From NCBI RefSeq assembly GCF_014257025.1, contig NZ_JACMSF010000001.1:310001-374000 (forward strand): a stretch of 64,000 nucleotides of DNA, written 5' to 3'. This DNA comes from Streptomyces cupreus. GTDB taxonomy: Bacteria > Actinomycetota > Actinomycetes > Streptomycetales > Streptomycetaceae. The notes below the pieces were generated by a model, which was not told the DNA's origin, made no database searches, and was given only the letters and a program-made list of their open reading frames with translations. Positions 17,568 through 26,101 of the stretch are shown in pieces; position 1 is the stretch's first letter; each line of letters starts with the position of its first letter. A program made the translations under genes and the position numbers.

Positions 17568-19904
17568 GTGGAGCGTGCCCCAGAAGAACCCGCCCCGGCC
17601 GCCGCGGCGCGGCCGGAGGAAGCGGACATCGCCCTGGAGCTCCTGGTCCACGGAGTGGGCGGTACGACACCGCAGGACATGCTCGGCGATCCCCGCACGG
17701 AGCGGATCACCGGCGACGACACCGCGGCCGTCTTCCGACGGGCCGACGACGTCGACGCCGAGTCCCGCCCCGACGACTACCGCGACCGACCGGTCCCCGA
17801 GGCCTACGTCTGGTCCAACCTCACCTCCGGCAACGGCGCCCGCGCCCTGTGGCTGTTGCTGCTGCCGTTCATGGTGGTCAACCTCGCCCACTGGATGCGC
17901 CCCAGCGTCCGCGGCCGGGTCCGCACGGTCCGGCTGTACGGCCTGCTGGTGCGGCTCGCCGGACTGTCCCTGACGGTGCTGCTGGTCGCGGCGGCCTGCG
18001 AGGTGGCCCTGGATCTGGCCGCCTGGCAGTGCGCGGGCACGCAGGCGTGCGCCGAGCGGCACTCCTGGCTGGGCTTCCTGTCGCCCGAGGTCTCGAACGC
18101 CGGCTGGTGGAGCCTGCCCGGCCGCCGCCTCGCCCTGGCCGCCCTGGTGCCGCTCGCCCTGACCGGTCTGCTCTGGTACCTCTCCCACCGCACCTGGAGC
18201 GCGTACGAGTCCCAGGAGCCGCTGACCCGTGGCCGCGAGCCCGAGGAGGAGACCGACCGCACCGCGCTGGGCCGCCCCGGCTTCTGGTACGGCCGCCGCC
18301 TGGTCGCCCGTCTGCGCGCCGCGCACACCTCGGCGGGCCTGCTGACGGTCGCCGCCGCGGCCGGCCTGCCCGCCGCCCGCTTCGACCACGAGACCGGCGG
18401 CCCCGCCACCCTGGACGCCCTCGGCCGCCTCCTGGAAGCGTCCCTCCTGATCGCGGCGGCCGTCGTGGTCTGGGTGGTCTGCCGCCGGGGCCGCAGCGAG
18501 CACCGCCTCGATCGGCGGCTCGACGACCATCTCGTACGACGCCTGCCGCTCGTCTCACTCGCCCTGCTGGCCCTCACCCTGCTCTACGCCGCCTGGCAGC
18601 GGCCGGAGTGGACATCGAGCGGCCGGCTCCCCGGCGACGCCACCTTCGGCGCCCTCGCCTTCGTCCAGGGCCTGCTCGTCATCGTCCTCGGCGTGATCGC
18701 CCACGCCCTGCACCGCACCCACCCCGACCCGAGGGCCGCGATGGGGGGCCTTGGCGGACCGGCCGTCGCGATGCTGGCCTGCGCCCTCGGCGGAGTGATG
18801 TCGGGCGGTGTCTCCCAGCGTGTGGCCGACTGGCTGGACGGCACGCGCGCGTCGATCCCCGGCCCGCCGGTCCTGCTGACCTGGCAGGCGTCCGTGATCC
18901 CGCCCCTGCTCGTACTGGTCCTCCTGCTGTGCGGCTGGCTCGCCTGGCGCACCATGCGGCTCGCGCGCGCCGAACTCGCCACCGTGGAACGCGACTACCG
19001 GAGCGAGCCCCACGACAGCACGCGCAGCCGCCGTATCGCCCGCACGCGCGCGATGGCCACCCTCACCGACCGGGGCCCGCTCCTGGTCGCCGTGGTCTCC
19101 ACCGCGACCCTGCTGCTCGGCGCGGGAGCCCTGGCGGGCGCCCTGACCACGGACGAAACCCCGGCCGAGGCGACGGAACCGGCGCACGCCTTCGTCCAGG
19201 GCGCCGCCGAGACCGCACAGGCCCTCGGCTCCTGGCTGATCGGCCTCGGCTTCATACTGTTCGTCACCTGGGGCCGGCGCGCCTACAAGGACGCCTCCGC
19301 CCGCCGCACCATCGGCATCCTGTGGGACGTCGGCACCTTCTGGCCGCGCGCCGCCCACCCCTTCGCCCCGCCCTGCTACGCCGAGCGCGCGGTGCCCGAC
19401 CTGACCTGGCGGATGGCCACCTGGACGCGGGCCACGGGCGGACGGCTCGTGCTGTCCGGCCACTCCCAGGGCAGCGTCCTCGCCGCGGCCGCCGCCTGGC
19501 AGCTGAAACCGTCCGTCCGCAAACGCGTCGCCCTGCTGACCTACGGCTCCCCCCTGGAGCGCCTCTACGGCCGCTGGTTCCCCGCCCACTTCGGCCCGGC
19601 CGCGCTCAGCGCCCTGCACCACGACGTCGACTGCTGGCGCAACCTCCACCGGCCCACCGACCCGATCGGCGGCCCCGTCCTGCTGCCCGGTGCGTGCGGC
19701 CCCGAGGTGGACCGCGACGCCCTCAAGGACCCCCTCGCCTACGGCCGCACCGAACTGCACCCCCTGCCCGCACCGATCCTCGGCCACTCCGACTACCAGG
19801 CGGACCCGGCCTTCGCCGAGGAACGCGAACGGCTGCTGACCCGGCTGCGGCCCGGGCTGCCCGGCCCACGCGGTCAGGACGGATCGGGCAGGTCCTCCGC
19901 GTAG
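17568..19904 (+). CDS. Large multi-pass membrane protein with alpha/beta-hydrolase-like ends
   Basis: About 778 residues. The N-terminus has ELLVHGVGGTTPQDML, resembling the first strand and oxyanion turn of an alpha/beta hydrolase. A long central region holds roughly eight to ten hydrophobic helices. The C-terminal soluble part has RLVLSGHSQGSVLAAAAAW, a perfect GxSxG nucleophile elbow, followed by LTYGSPLERLYGRW. The fold is thus split around a membrane insert. A lipase/esterase role at the membrane is possible but not established. GTG at 17568 (after GGGGAAG) is preferred to ATG at 17517. The 3' end overlaps the convergent AAA+ gene by 31 bp. Confidence 0.75.
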   Translation: MERAPEEPAPAAAARPEEADIALELLVHGVGGTTPQDMLGDPRTERITGDDTAAVFRRADDVDAESRPDDYRDRPVPEAYVWSNLTSGNGARALWLLLLPFMVVNLAHWMRPSVRGRVRTVRLYGLLVRLAGLSLTVLLVAAACEVALDLAAWQCAGTQACAERHSWLGFLSPEVSNAGWWSLPGRRLALAALVPLALTGLLWYLSHRTWSAYESQEPLTRGREPEEETDRTALGRPGFWYGRRLVARLRAAHTSAGLLTVAAAAGLPAARFDHETGGPATLDALGRLLEASLLIAAAVVVWVVCRRGRSEHRLDRRLDDHLVRRLPLVSLALLALTLLYAAWQRPEWTSSGRLPGDATFGALAFVQGLLVIVLGVIAHALHRTHPDPRAAMGGLGGPAVAMLACALGGVMSGGVSQRVADWLDGTRASIPGPPVLLTWQASVIPPLLVLVLLLCGWLAWRTMRLARAELATVERDYRSEPHDSTRSRRIARTRAMATLTDRGPLLVAVVSTATLLLGAGALAGALTTDETPAEATEPAHAFVQGAAETAQALGSWLIGLGFILFVTWGRRAYKDASARRTIGILWDVGTFWPRAAHPFAPPCYAERAVPDLTWRMATWTRATGGRLVLSGHSQGSVLAAAAAWQLKPSVRKRVALLTYGSPLERLYGRWFPAHFGPAALSALHHDVDCWRNLHRPTDPIGGPVLLPGACGPEVDRDALKDPLAYGRTELHPLPAPILGHSDYQADPAFAEERERLLTRLRPGLPGPRGQDGSGRSSA

Positions 19905-22315
19905 AGCAGCGTCAGATCGTCCGTGCTGGGCTCCTCCAGCTGGGCGACCCGGCTCGCGTGCCGCTCCACCATCGCCTCGAAGGTCTGCCGCGCGGTGCGG
20001 CCGTTGCCGAACGCGGGCCCCTTGGGGATCGCCGTGAAGTACTTGAGCAGCGCCTCGGCGGCGCCCGGGGCCAGCCGGTACTCGTGTTCCTCGGCCTGCT
20101 GTTCCACGATCCGGAGCAGTTCCTCGGGGTCGTAGTCGCAGAAGGTGATGGTCCGAGAGAAGCGGGAGGCCACACCGGGGTTGACGGAAAGGAAGCGTTC
20201 CATCTCCGCCGTATAGCCCGCGACGATCACCACCACCGCGTCCCGGTGGTCCTCCATCAGCTTCACCAGCGTGTCGATGGCCTCCTTGCCGAAGTCCCTG
20301 CCGGAGTCCTCCGGGGAGAGCGCGTAGGCCTCGTCGATGAACAGCACACCGCCGCGCGCCTTGTCGAAGGCCTCCTGGGTGCGGATCGCGGTGGAGCCGA
20401 TGTGCTCGCCGACCAGGTCGACCCGGGACACCTCGACGAGATGGCCCTTCTCCAGGACGCCGAGGGAGGCGAGGATCTCGCCGTAGAGCCGGGCGACGGT
20501 CGTCTTGCCGGTGCCGGGGGATCCCGTGAAGACCAGGTGCCGTTTGACGGATGCGGCCTTCAGGCCCGCCTGCTGGCGGCGCCGGCCGACCTCGATCATG
20601 TCGGTGAGCGCACGCACCTCGCGCTTGACGCTGTCCAGGCCCACCAGCGCGTCCAGTTCACCGAGGACGGCCTTGGAGGTCCGCGCGGGCTGCTCCGGCG
20701 TCACCGGGGCGATCAGCGGCTCCTGTTCGGTGGCGCGCTGGCCGGGGATCGCGCCGAGCAGGCCCGGCGACTGGCTCGCCGACTGCACGGCCGTCTCACG
20801 GGGCGCGGTCGGCTGCCGCAGCCCCGCGCTCTCGTCGCTCGTGCAGTCCTCCACCACGGGCCCGGTCCTCGAACCCGCGTCCGGGCCGGCGTCCGCGAAC
20901 TCGTAACCGCCGCGCGCACAGCGCTCCGTACGGCACTTCTTCAGCGTCGTACGGCAGCCGTCGATCACATGGAAGCCGTAGCCCGCGCTGCCCGTGACCC
21001 GGCAGTTCAGGAAGCTGCCCCGGCCGCCCGCCGACACATAGAAGCCCGCCTCGGCGGGGGAGGCGACCGTGCACCGCTCGATGGTGGGGTCGGCGCCCTT
21101 GGTGACGATCACACCGGTCTGTACGCCGTCCAGCGTGCAGTTGGCGAGGGTGCCGCCGCTGCCGTGGTCGCGGAACCAGGCGCCCGTCGCCGTGTCCCGG
21201 ATACGGCAGTCGTCGAGCTGGGCGGTGGCGCCGTCGCTGACCGACACGGCCGTGTTGCGCACCTGGGACAGGTCGCTGTCGACGACGTCCGCGCGGGAGC
21301 CGCGGTCGAGGACGAACAGGGCGTCCGGCACGTCGTGGACCCGGCAGGAGTCCAGTACGGCGGTGGCGCCGTCGCTGACCCAGACGGCCGGGTAGTCGCC
21401 GGTGCTGTCGAAGATCTCGCACTGGTTGGCGTCCACGCGCGTGCCCGGGTCCCACACCGACAGGCCGTTGCGCCCGAACTGCCGCACCGTCGTACGGGTC
21501 AGGGTGAGCACGGAACGGGAGCGCAGGTCGACCGCGTTCTCCGGGATGTCGTGGATCCGGCAGTCGGCGAGGGTCAGCACGGCGTCCGTGTCGAGGGTGA
21601 CCCCGTCCGCCGTGGTGCGGTGCACATCGCAGTCGGTGAGGTGCCCGGTGGCCCGGCCGGTGATCTGCACTCCGCTGCCGCGGACCTCGTAGACCTCGCA
21701 ACCGACCGCCTCCAGCGCGGAGTTCTCCCCGGTCGCGCTGAGCCCCGCGCCCGAGGTGTGGTGCACCCGGCAGCGATCGAGCCGGGGGTGGGCCCCGCCG
21801 CGCACCGCGATCCCGGACTGTCCGGCCGCGACCACCTCGCACTCCTCGAACACCCCGCCCCCGCCGTCGAGTACGGCGATGCCGATGCCGGCGGGGTTGT
21901 CGACGGTGCAGCGCCGCACGGTCGGCCGGGCGCCTCCGCGCACCTCGATTCCGGCCGCGGAACGGGTGACGACCCGGATGTCCACCAGCTCCGGAGCGCC
22001 CTCCTCGACCAGCAGGGCGGGCGCGGCCGAGTCCTGGCCCTCCACATGCAGGTCCTGGATCACCGCCGAGGCCCGCACGGTCAGCGGCACACCGTCCAGG
22101 GGCGCGATGCGCACCGAGCCGGGGGAGCCCTCGGGGCCGCGCAGGGTCACCGGGCGCTGGACGACGAGGTTCTCCCGATAGGTACCGGGCGCGACGGTGA
22201 GGACATCACCGTCGGCCGCGGCCTGGAGCGCTGCGGCGAGCGATGCGTACTCACCCGTGCGGCGCCGCCACCGCGACGTGCCGGTGTGCGTCACCTGGAC
22301 CGTGCCCTGTGCCAT
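19874..22315 (-). CDS. Right-handed beta-helix / AAA+ ATPase fusion (CbxX/EccA/SpoVK-type)
   Basis: The 813-residue protein starts with an Ala-rich strand and a poly-repeat region of about 450 residues. There, units of roughly 22-24 residues recur (…GVFEECEVVAAGQSGIAVRG, …ATAVLDSCRVHDVPDALFVL), the pattern of a pectate-lyase-like right-handed beta-helix. A linker of about 80 residues leads to a CbxX/CfqX-type AAA+ domain with Walker A GSPGTGKTT (about 595), Walker B VLFIDEAYAL (about 655) and SRFSRTITFCDY. EccA of type VII secretion, SpoVK and CbbX share this ATPase. No secretion genes are nearby. ATG at 22315 is favoured over the longer frame. The repeats may bind a polymer or partner; function is unknown. 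Confidence 0.85.
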   Translation of the reverse strand: MAQGTVQVTHTGTSRWRRRTGEYASLAAALQAAADGDVLTVAPGTYRENLVVQRPVTLRGPEGSPGSVRIAPLDGVPLTVRASAVIQDLHVEGQDSAAPALLVEEGAPELVDIRVVTRSAAGIEVRGGARPTVRRCTVDNPAGIGIAVLDGGGGVFEECEVVAAGQSGIAVRGGAHPRLDRCRVHHTSGAGLSATGENSALEAVGCEVYEVRGSGVQITGRATGHLTDCDVHRTTADGVTLDTDAVLTLADCRIHDIPENAVDLRSRSVLTLTRTTVRQFGRNGLSVWDPGTRVDANQCEIFDSTGDYPAVWVSDGATAVLDSCRVHDVPDALFVLDRGSRADVVDSDLSQVRNTAVSVSDGATAQLDDCRIRDTATGAWFRDHGSGGTLANCTLDGVQTGVIVTKGADPTIERCTVASPAEAGFYVSAGGRGSFLNCRVTGSAGYGFHVIDGCRTTLKKCRTERCARGGYEFADAGPDAGSRTGPVVEDCTSDESAGLRQPTAPRETAVQSASQSPGLLGAIPGQRATEQEPLIAPVTPEQPARTSKAVLGELDALVGLDSVKREVRALTDMIEVGRRRQQAGLKAASVKRHLVFTGSPGTGKTTVARLYGEILASLGVLEKGHLVEVSRVDLVGEHIGSTAIRTQEAFDKARGGVLFIDEAYALSPEDSGRDFGKEAIDTLVKLMEDHRDAVVVIVAGYTAEMERFLSVNPGVASRFSRTITFCDYDPEELLRIVEQQAEEHEYRLAPGAAEALLKYFTAIPKGPAFGNGRTARQTFEAMVERHASRVAQLEEPSTDDLTLLYAEDLPDPS

Positions 22316-22471
22316 GGCGTTGTTGTGCCCCCACCTCGGTCGTACTGATGGCTCGCTCGCCTTCGGGGCGCGTCGGCCACCCCTGCGGCTTCGCGCGGGT
22401 CGTCGCCGAAGACTCGGCCGGTCCACCGTAGCGTGCGCGCAGGTCTTGGGTTGACCAGAGGCGGAAGGCGG

Positions 22472-23080
22472 TCAGCTGCCGGTACCGGTCCGGCCCCAGT
22501 CCGGTCCCGCCCGGTCCCAGGCCTGGTCCCAACGGGCGTACCGGCGACGGACCATGCGCCAGACGATCAGCCGTCTGGCGCACTCGACCAGGCCTATGAC
22601 CATCACGGCCGCGCCGAACCCGGCCAGCACGGCATGGGTGGTCGCCGTCGCGGAGTCCAGCGGGCGGGCCGCCACGCGGCCCTGACGGTCCGTCCAGATC
22701 GTGAAGCGGTCGCCGGGCTGCGGGTCGTCGATCCGCGTGGTGACCGCGCCATGCCGGTCGGTGCCGTCCGGGGCGGTCCAGTCGGCCAGCACGCGGGTGC
22801 GCACCTCCCGGCCGGTGGCGGCGGTCTCGGGGTCGGCGGCCAGCGGGGAGTCGCCCAGGGTGTCGGCGACGGTGGCCCTCACCAGGTGCCGGGAGGCCCG
22901 CTGTTCGCGCACCGACTCCTGCAACGCGTCCTGCGCGACGGTGCCGACCACGGCGCCGGACACGGGTGCCAGCACGAGGACGAGCAGCAGCGCGGACAGC
23001 GCCACCCAGGCCTCGGCCAGATCGGTCGACCGGCGCAGCGGGTTGTGCCGCCAGCGCCAGAGCCCACTGATCGCTCGCAC
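22472..23080 (-). CDS. Rv1733c-like two-helix membrane protein
   Basis: A protein of about 202 residues with two transmembrane segments (AWVALSALLLVLVLAPVSGA near the N-terminus and HAVLAGFGAAVMVIGLVECA near residue 160) encloses an extracytoplasmic domain of about 110 residues. The domain contains DRFTIWTDRQGRVAARPL and an Arg-rich tail follows it. This is the layout of the actinobacterial Rv1733c family, of unknown function. GTG at 23080 is chosen because homologous proteins begin near RAISGLWRWR and GAAGGGGG lies upstream. Confidence 0.72.
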   Translation of the reverse strand: MRAISGLWRWRHNPLRRSTDLAEAWVALSALLLVLVLAPVSGAVVGTVAQDALQESVREQRASRHLVRATVADTLGDSPLAADPETAATGREVRTRVLADWTAPDGTDRHGAVTTRIDDPQPGDRFTIWTDRQGRVAARPLDSATATTHAVLAGFGAAVMVIGLVECARRLIVWRMVRRRYARWDQAWDRAGPDWGRTGTGS

Positions 23081-23241
23081 CCTCCCGCACCCCCTTCCCG
23101 CTCCGTGATAACCCCCCGCGGAGCCGCTCACGCGCGATCCCGGCCGAGAGAGAGCGAAATCACCTGCGGCCGAGACTCTCATGAACTGCTCGCGAAACGC
23201 TCAACGCGCAGGCCGGTGCCCCGGGTTCCCGCCGCCGCGGG

Positions 23242-24069
23242 TCAGGCGAGGATCTCGACCGGATCCCCGACCCGGATCGTGCCGCCGGTCAGCGGCACCA
23301 GGTTCTGCCCGAAGACGAGCTTGCCGCCGATGCGACGGTGGCGCCCGAGGGTGGACAGGGGCTCCTTGCCCCGGCCTGCGGTGCCCTGGTCGGTGGTGGT
23401 GACGACGCACCGCCCGCACATCTTGGCGACCCGGAAGGTGACGTCGCCGATGGCGACGCGGGACCAGTCGTCCTCGGCCCAGGCGGCGGTGCCGGACACG
23501 ACGACGTTCGGCCGGAAGCGGTTCATGGGCAGCGGGCCCTCGTCCGCGTGATCGCCCTCGGCGATCAGGGAGTTGAGGGCGTCGAGGGAGGCGGTGGAAG
23601 TGACCAGCAGCGGGTAGCCGTCGGCGAAGCTGACGGTCTCACCGGGCAGCGCGTACTCCGGGTCGACGGGCCTGCGCGTGGCCGGGTCGTCCATGTGCAC
23701 CAGACGTACGGCAGTGCCGAGATAGGCACTGCACCAGGCGTGCGCGGCGTCGTCCTCGGCGGGCACGGCCTCGACCTTGTCGCGGAAGATCTCCACCGGG
23801 ACGGTGGCGGCGGACTTCGGCACGTGCACGGTCAGCGGGTCCATCCCCGGTGCGGACAGGCGCAGGCCGCCGCCGGGCAGAGGCTCGGCGGCGGCCAACG
23901 CGAGGCGCGCTTGCTGGCGTTGCGTGACGACCTTTCCCCCGTCGTCGATCAGCATCCAGCGACGATCACCGGCCAGCCCCCAGGGCTCCACGACGGCCTC
24001 CCGGGGCGCGACGCCCCGGAACGCCTTGACCGGATGAACGTGTATCGACTGCAGTCGCGTATTCCCCAT
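23242..24069 (-). CDS. MOSC-domain protein (molybdenum cofactor sulfurase C-terminal-like)
   Basis: The 275-residue protein has the MOSC N-terminal beta barrel (IHVHPVKAFRGVAPREAVVE, GLAGDRRWMLIDDGG) and the MOSC domain with FRPNVVVSGTAAWAEDDW and the conserved Cys block MCGRCVVTTTDQGTA. Members include YcbX-like amidoxime-reducing components that handle the molybdenum cofactor. ATG at 24069 fits the family start. The gene is monocistronic or co-transcribed with the Pro-rich protein upstream (42-bp gap). Confidence 0.88.
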   Translation of the reverse strand: MGNTRLQSIHVHPVKAFRGVAPREAVVEPWGLAGDRRWMLIDDGGKVVTQRQQARLALAAAEPLPGGGLRLSAPGMDPLTVHVPKSAATVPVEIFRDKVEAVPAEDDAAHAWCSAYLGTAVRLVHMDDPATRRPVDPEYALPGETVSFADGYPLLVTSTASLDALNSLIAEGDHADEGPLPMNRFRPNVVVSGTAAWAEDDWSRVAIGDVTFRVAKMCGRCVVTTTDQGTAGRGKEPLSTLGRHRRIGGKLVFGQNLVPLTGGTIRVGDPVEILA

Positions 24070-24111
24070 GGGGTCAATCGTGCCAGGTGGCACGGACCGT
24101 CGGGGAACGGC

Positions 24112-24540
24112 TCAGTAGCCGCGGTACTGCTGGTTGTTGTACGGGTCCTGGTACATCGGCGCCGCGGGCCGGGGCTGCGCGGGACGCATCGCCTCGTAAC
24201 CCGTGGGAGCCGCCGGGCGGGGCTGCTGGGGCTGCGGACCGGGATAACCGCGGGGCGCGGCCGCCTGCTGCGGGATGTACGCCGCGGGGGCCTGCTGGAG
24301 CGGCGCGGGCTGCGGCGCCTGCGGGTAGCCGTAGGAGGGCTGGGAGGGAGCCGCCGGCAGGGCGGGCAGGGCCGACGGGAGCGCGGGCAGATGGCTGCTG
24401 CCCGTGTCGTACGCGGCGGGGACCCGGATCGGGGCGATCTGCGGGGTGCCCCGCTCGGCCACGAGCGAGTCGTAGATCGGGGTGTCCGGGAAGGAGGCGG
24501 AGTAGTAGCCGCCACCATAAGTGGAGCGGGGGGAGGTCAT
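24112..24540 (-). CDS. Proline/glutamine-rich DUF6643-like protein
   Basis: The 142-residue protein has a conserved N-terminus (TSPRSTYGGGYYSASFPDTP, SLVAERGTPQIAPIRVP) and a low-complexity Pro/Ala/Gln/Tyr tail ending QDPYNNQQYRGY. There is no signal peptide or membrane helix. I associate the N-terminus with the Streptomyces-specific DUF6643 family from memory; its function is unknown. It is divergent from the TerD gene, with 295 bp between starts. Confidence 0.7.
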   Translation of the reverse strand: MTSPRSTYGGGYYSASFPDTPIYDSLVAERGTPQIAPIRVPAAYDTGSSHLPALPSALPALPAAPSQPSYGYPQAPQPAPLQQAPAAYIPQQAAAPRGYPGPQPQQPRPAAPTGYEAMRPAQPRPAAPMYQDPYNNQQYRGY

Positions 24541-24835
24541 GGCACATAAGTTAAGCCCACGATGTGCTGGTTGGGGAGACCGATAAGAGGGTTGTTTTCC
24601 GTGTCGGCGGTGACGTGGGATCCCCAATGCGAGCGAACTTGGCAAAAAGGGGCGCCGTTCGGCGTTCGGATGCTGTAAAGGCCAAGTTCCCTAGGGGTTA
24701 CCGGCGGTTGGCCAGCGATCTTCGTGGGCGCTGCGGTGCCGGTCCCCGCGCGCGGGGAATAGGTTGACCCTGTACGGAACCGAATGGAACCAGCCGGGGC
24801 GTGACCTGGCACGCTGACACGTGATGGGGGCGGAC

Positions 24836-26101
24836 ATGTCAATGCCGAAAGGATCGAATGTTCCGGTGCCGACGACGGAGCTTCGCGTCGAATTGGGCTG
24901 GCGTTCCGGGCCGGGTGTGCCCGACGCCGACGCCTCGGCGCTGCTGCTGGTCGGCGGAAAGGTCCGCTCCGACGCGGACTTCGTCTTCTACAACCAGCCG
25001 GTGCACGCCTCGGGCGCGGTCCGGCACGAGGGCAAGCGGGACGCCGGCGGGCGGGTGACCGACACCCTCCTCGTCGACCTCGCGCGCGTGGAGCCCGCGA
25101 TCGAGACCGTCATCCTCGCCGCCTCCGCCGACGGCGGCTCCTTCGGCCAGGTCCCCGATCTCGCCATCGAGGTCAGGGACGCCGCCCAGGGCACTTCGGT
25201 CGCCCGCTTCGACAGCACCGGCGCCACCGTCGAAACGGCCTTCGTGCTGGGCGAGTTCTACCGCCGGCAGGGCGCGTGGAAGTTCCGCGCCGTCGGCCAG
25301 GGCTACAGCAGCGGCCTGGAGGGCCTGGCCACCGACTACGGGATCACGGTGGACGAGCCGCAGCAGGCGGCCCCCGCCGCTCCGCCCGCGGCTCCCGCGG
25401 CGATGATGCCTCCTCCGCCCGCGATGCCGCCGACCGCCCCGCCCCCGCCCCAGGCGCCCCCGGTGAGCCTCAGCAAGGTGACGCTCACCAAGGCGGCCCC
25501 CGCGGTCTCGCTGACCAAGCAGGGCGGCACCTCGGGCGCGATGCGCGTGAACCTCAACTGGGAGGTGCGCAAGCAGTTCTCGGGCTGGGCGAGCAAGCTG
25601 GGCCGCCCGGTCGCCATGCACAACGACCTCGATCTCGACCTGTGCGCCCTGTACGAGCTCGCCGACGGCAGCAAGGGCGTCGTCCAGGCCCTCGGCAACG
25701 CCTACGGCTCCCTGCACCAGCCGCCGTACATCCACCTCGACGGCGACGACCGCACCGGTGCCGTGGCCAGTGGTGAGAACCTCACCGTCAGCCTTGATCA
25801 TCAGCGGGCCTTCCGGCGCATCCTGGTCTTCGTGACCATCTACGAGGGCGCGCGCTCCTTCGCCGACCTGCACGCCACGGTCACCCTCACCCCGCAGTTC
25901 GGCGCCCCGATCGACTTCTCGCTCGACGAGTGCACGGTCCCCTCCACGGTGTGCGCGCTCGCCCTGATCACCAACACCGGCAGCGACCTCGTCGTCCAGC
26001 GCGAGGCCCGCTATCTGGTGCCCGAGCGCGGGGTGAGCCCGCAGCGGACGGTCGACTACGCGTACGGCTGGGGCATGAACTGGACGCCCGGCCGCAAGTA
26101 G
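24836..26101 (+). CDS. TerD-family protein with two TerD domains
   Basis: The 421-residue protein has one TerD domain at about residues 15-175 ([20 protein letters not shown], with acidic Ca-binding loops such as SADGGSFG). A Pro/Ala-rich linker follows (about 180-235), then a second, diverged TerD-like domain ([11 protein letters not shown]…[11 protein letters not shown]…[11 protein letters not shown]). The conserved acidic loops suggest calcium binding as in TerD of tellurite-resistance and stress systems. No TerC, TerB or biosynthetic Ter gene is adjacent, so this is an orphan member. ATG at 24836 follows GGGGGCGG. Confidence 0.87.
   Translation: MSMPKGSNVPVPTTELRVELGWRSGPGVPDADASALLLVGGKVRSDADFVFYNQPVHASGAVRHEGKRDAGGRVTDTLLVDLARVEPAIETVILAASADGGSFGQVPDLAIEVRDAAQGTSVARFDSTGATVETAFVLGEFYRRQGAWKFRAVGQGYSSGLEGLATDYGITVDEPQQAAPAAPPAAPAAMMPPPPAMPPTAPPPPQAPPVSLSKVTLTKAAPAVSLTKQGGTSGAMRVNLNWEVRKQFSGWASKLGRPVAMHNDLDLDLCALYELADGSKGVVQALGNAYGSLHQPPYIHLDGDDRTGAVASGENLTVSLDHQRAFRRILVFVTIYEGARSFADLHATVTLTPQFGAPIDFSLDECTVPSTVCALALITNTGSDLVVQREARYLVPERGVSPQRTVDYAYGWGMNWTPGRK

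Noticed and set aside
16193..22348. A 2051-codon plus-strand open frame
   Set aside because: It lies antisense to a DeoR gene and to the AAA+ protein gene and overlaps a real plus-strand gene in another frame. Its Arg/Pro/Ala-rich composition is typical of GC-rich shadow frames; no domain is recognisable.
24836..26101. Tellurite resistance operon
   Set aside because: Only a TerD-type protein is present; no TerA, TerB, TerC or TerE genes accompany it.
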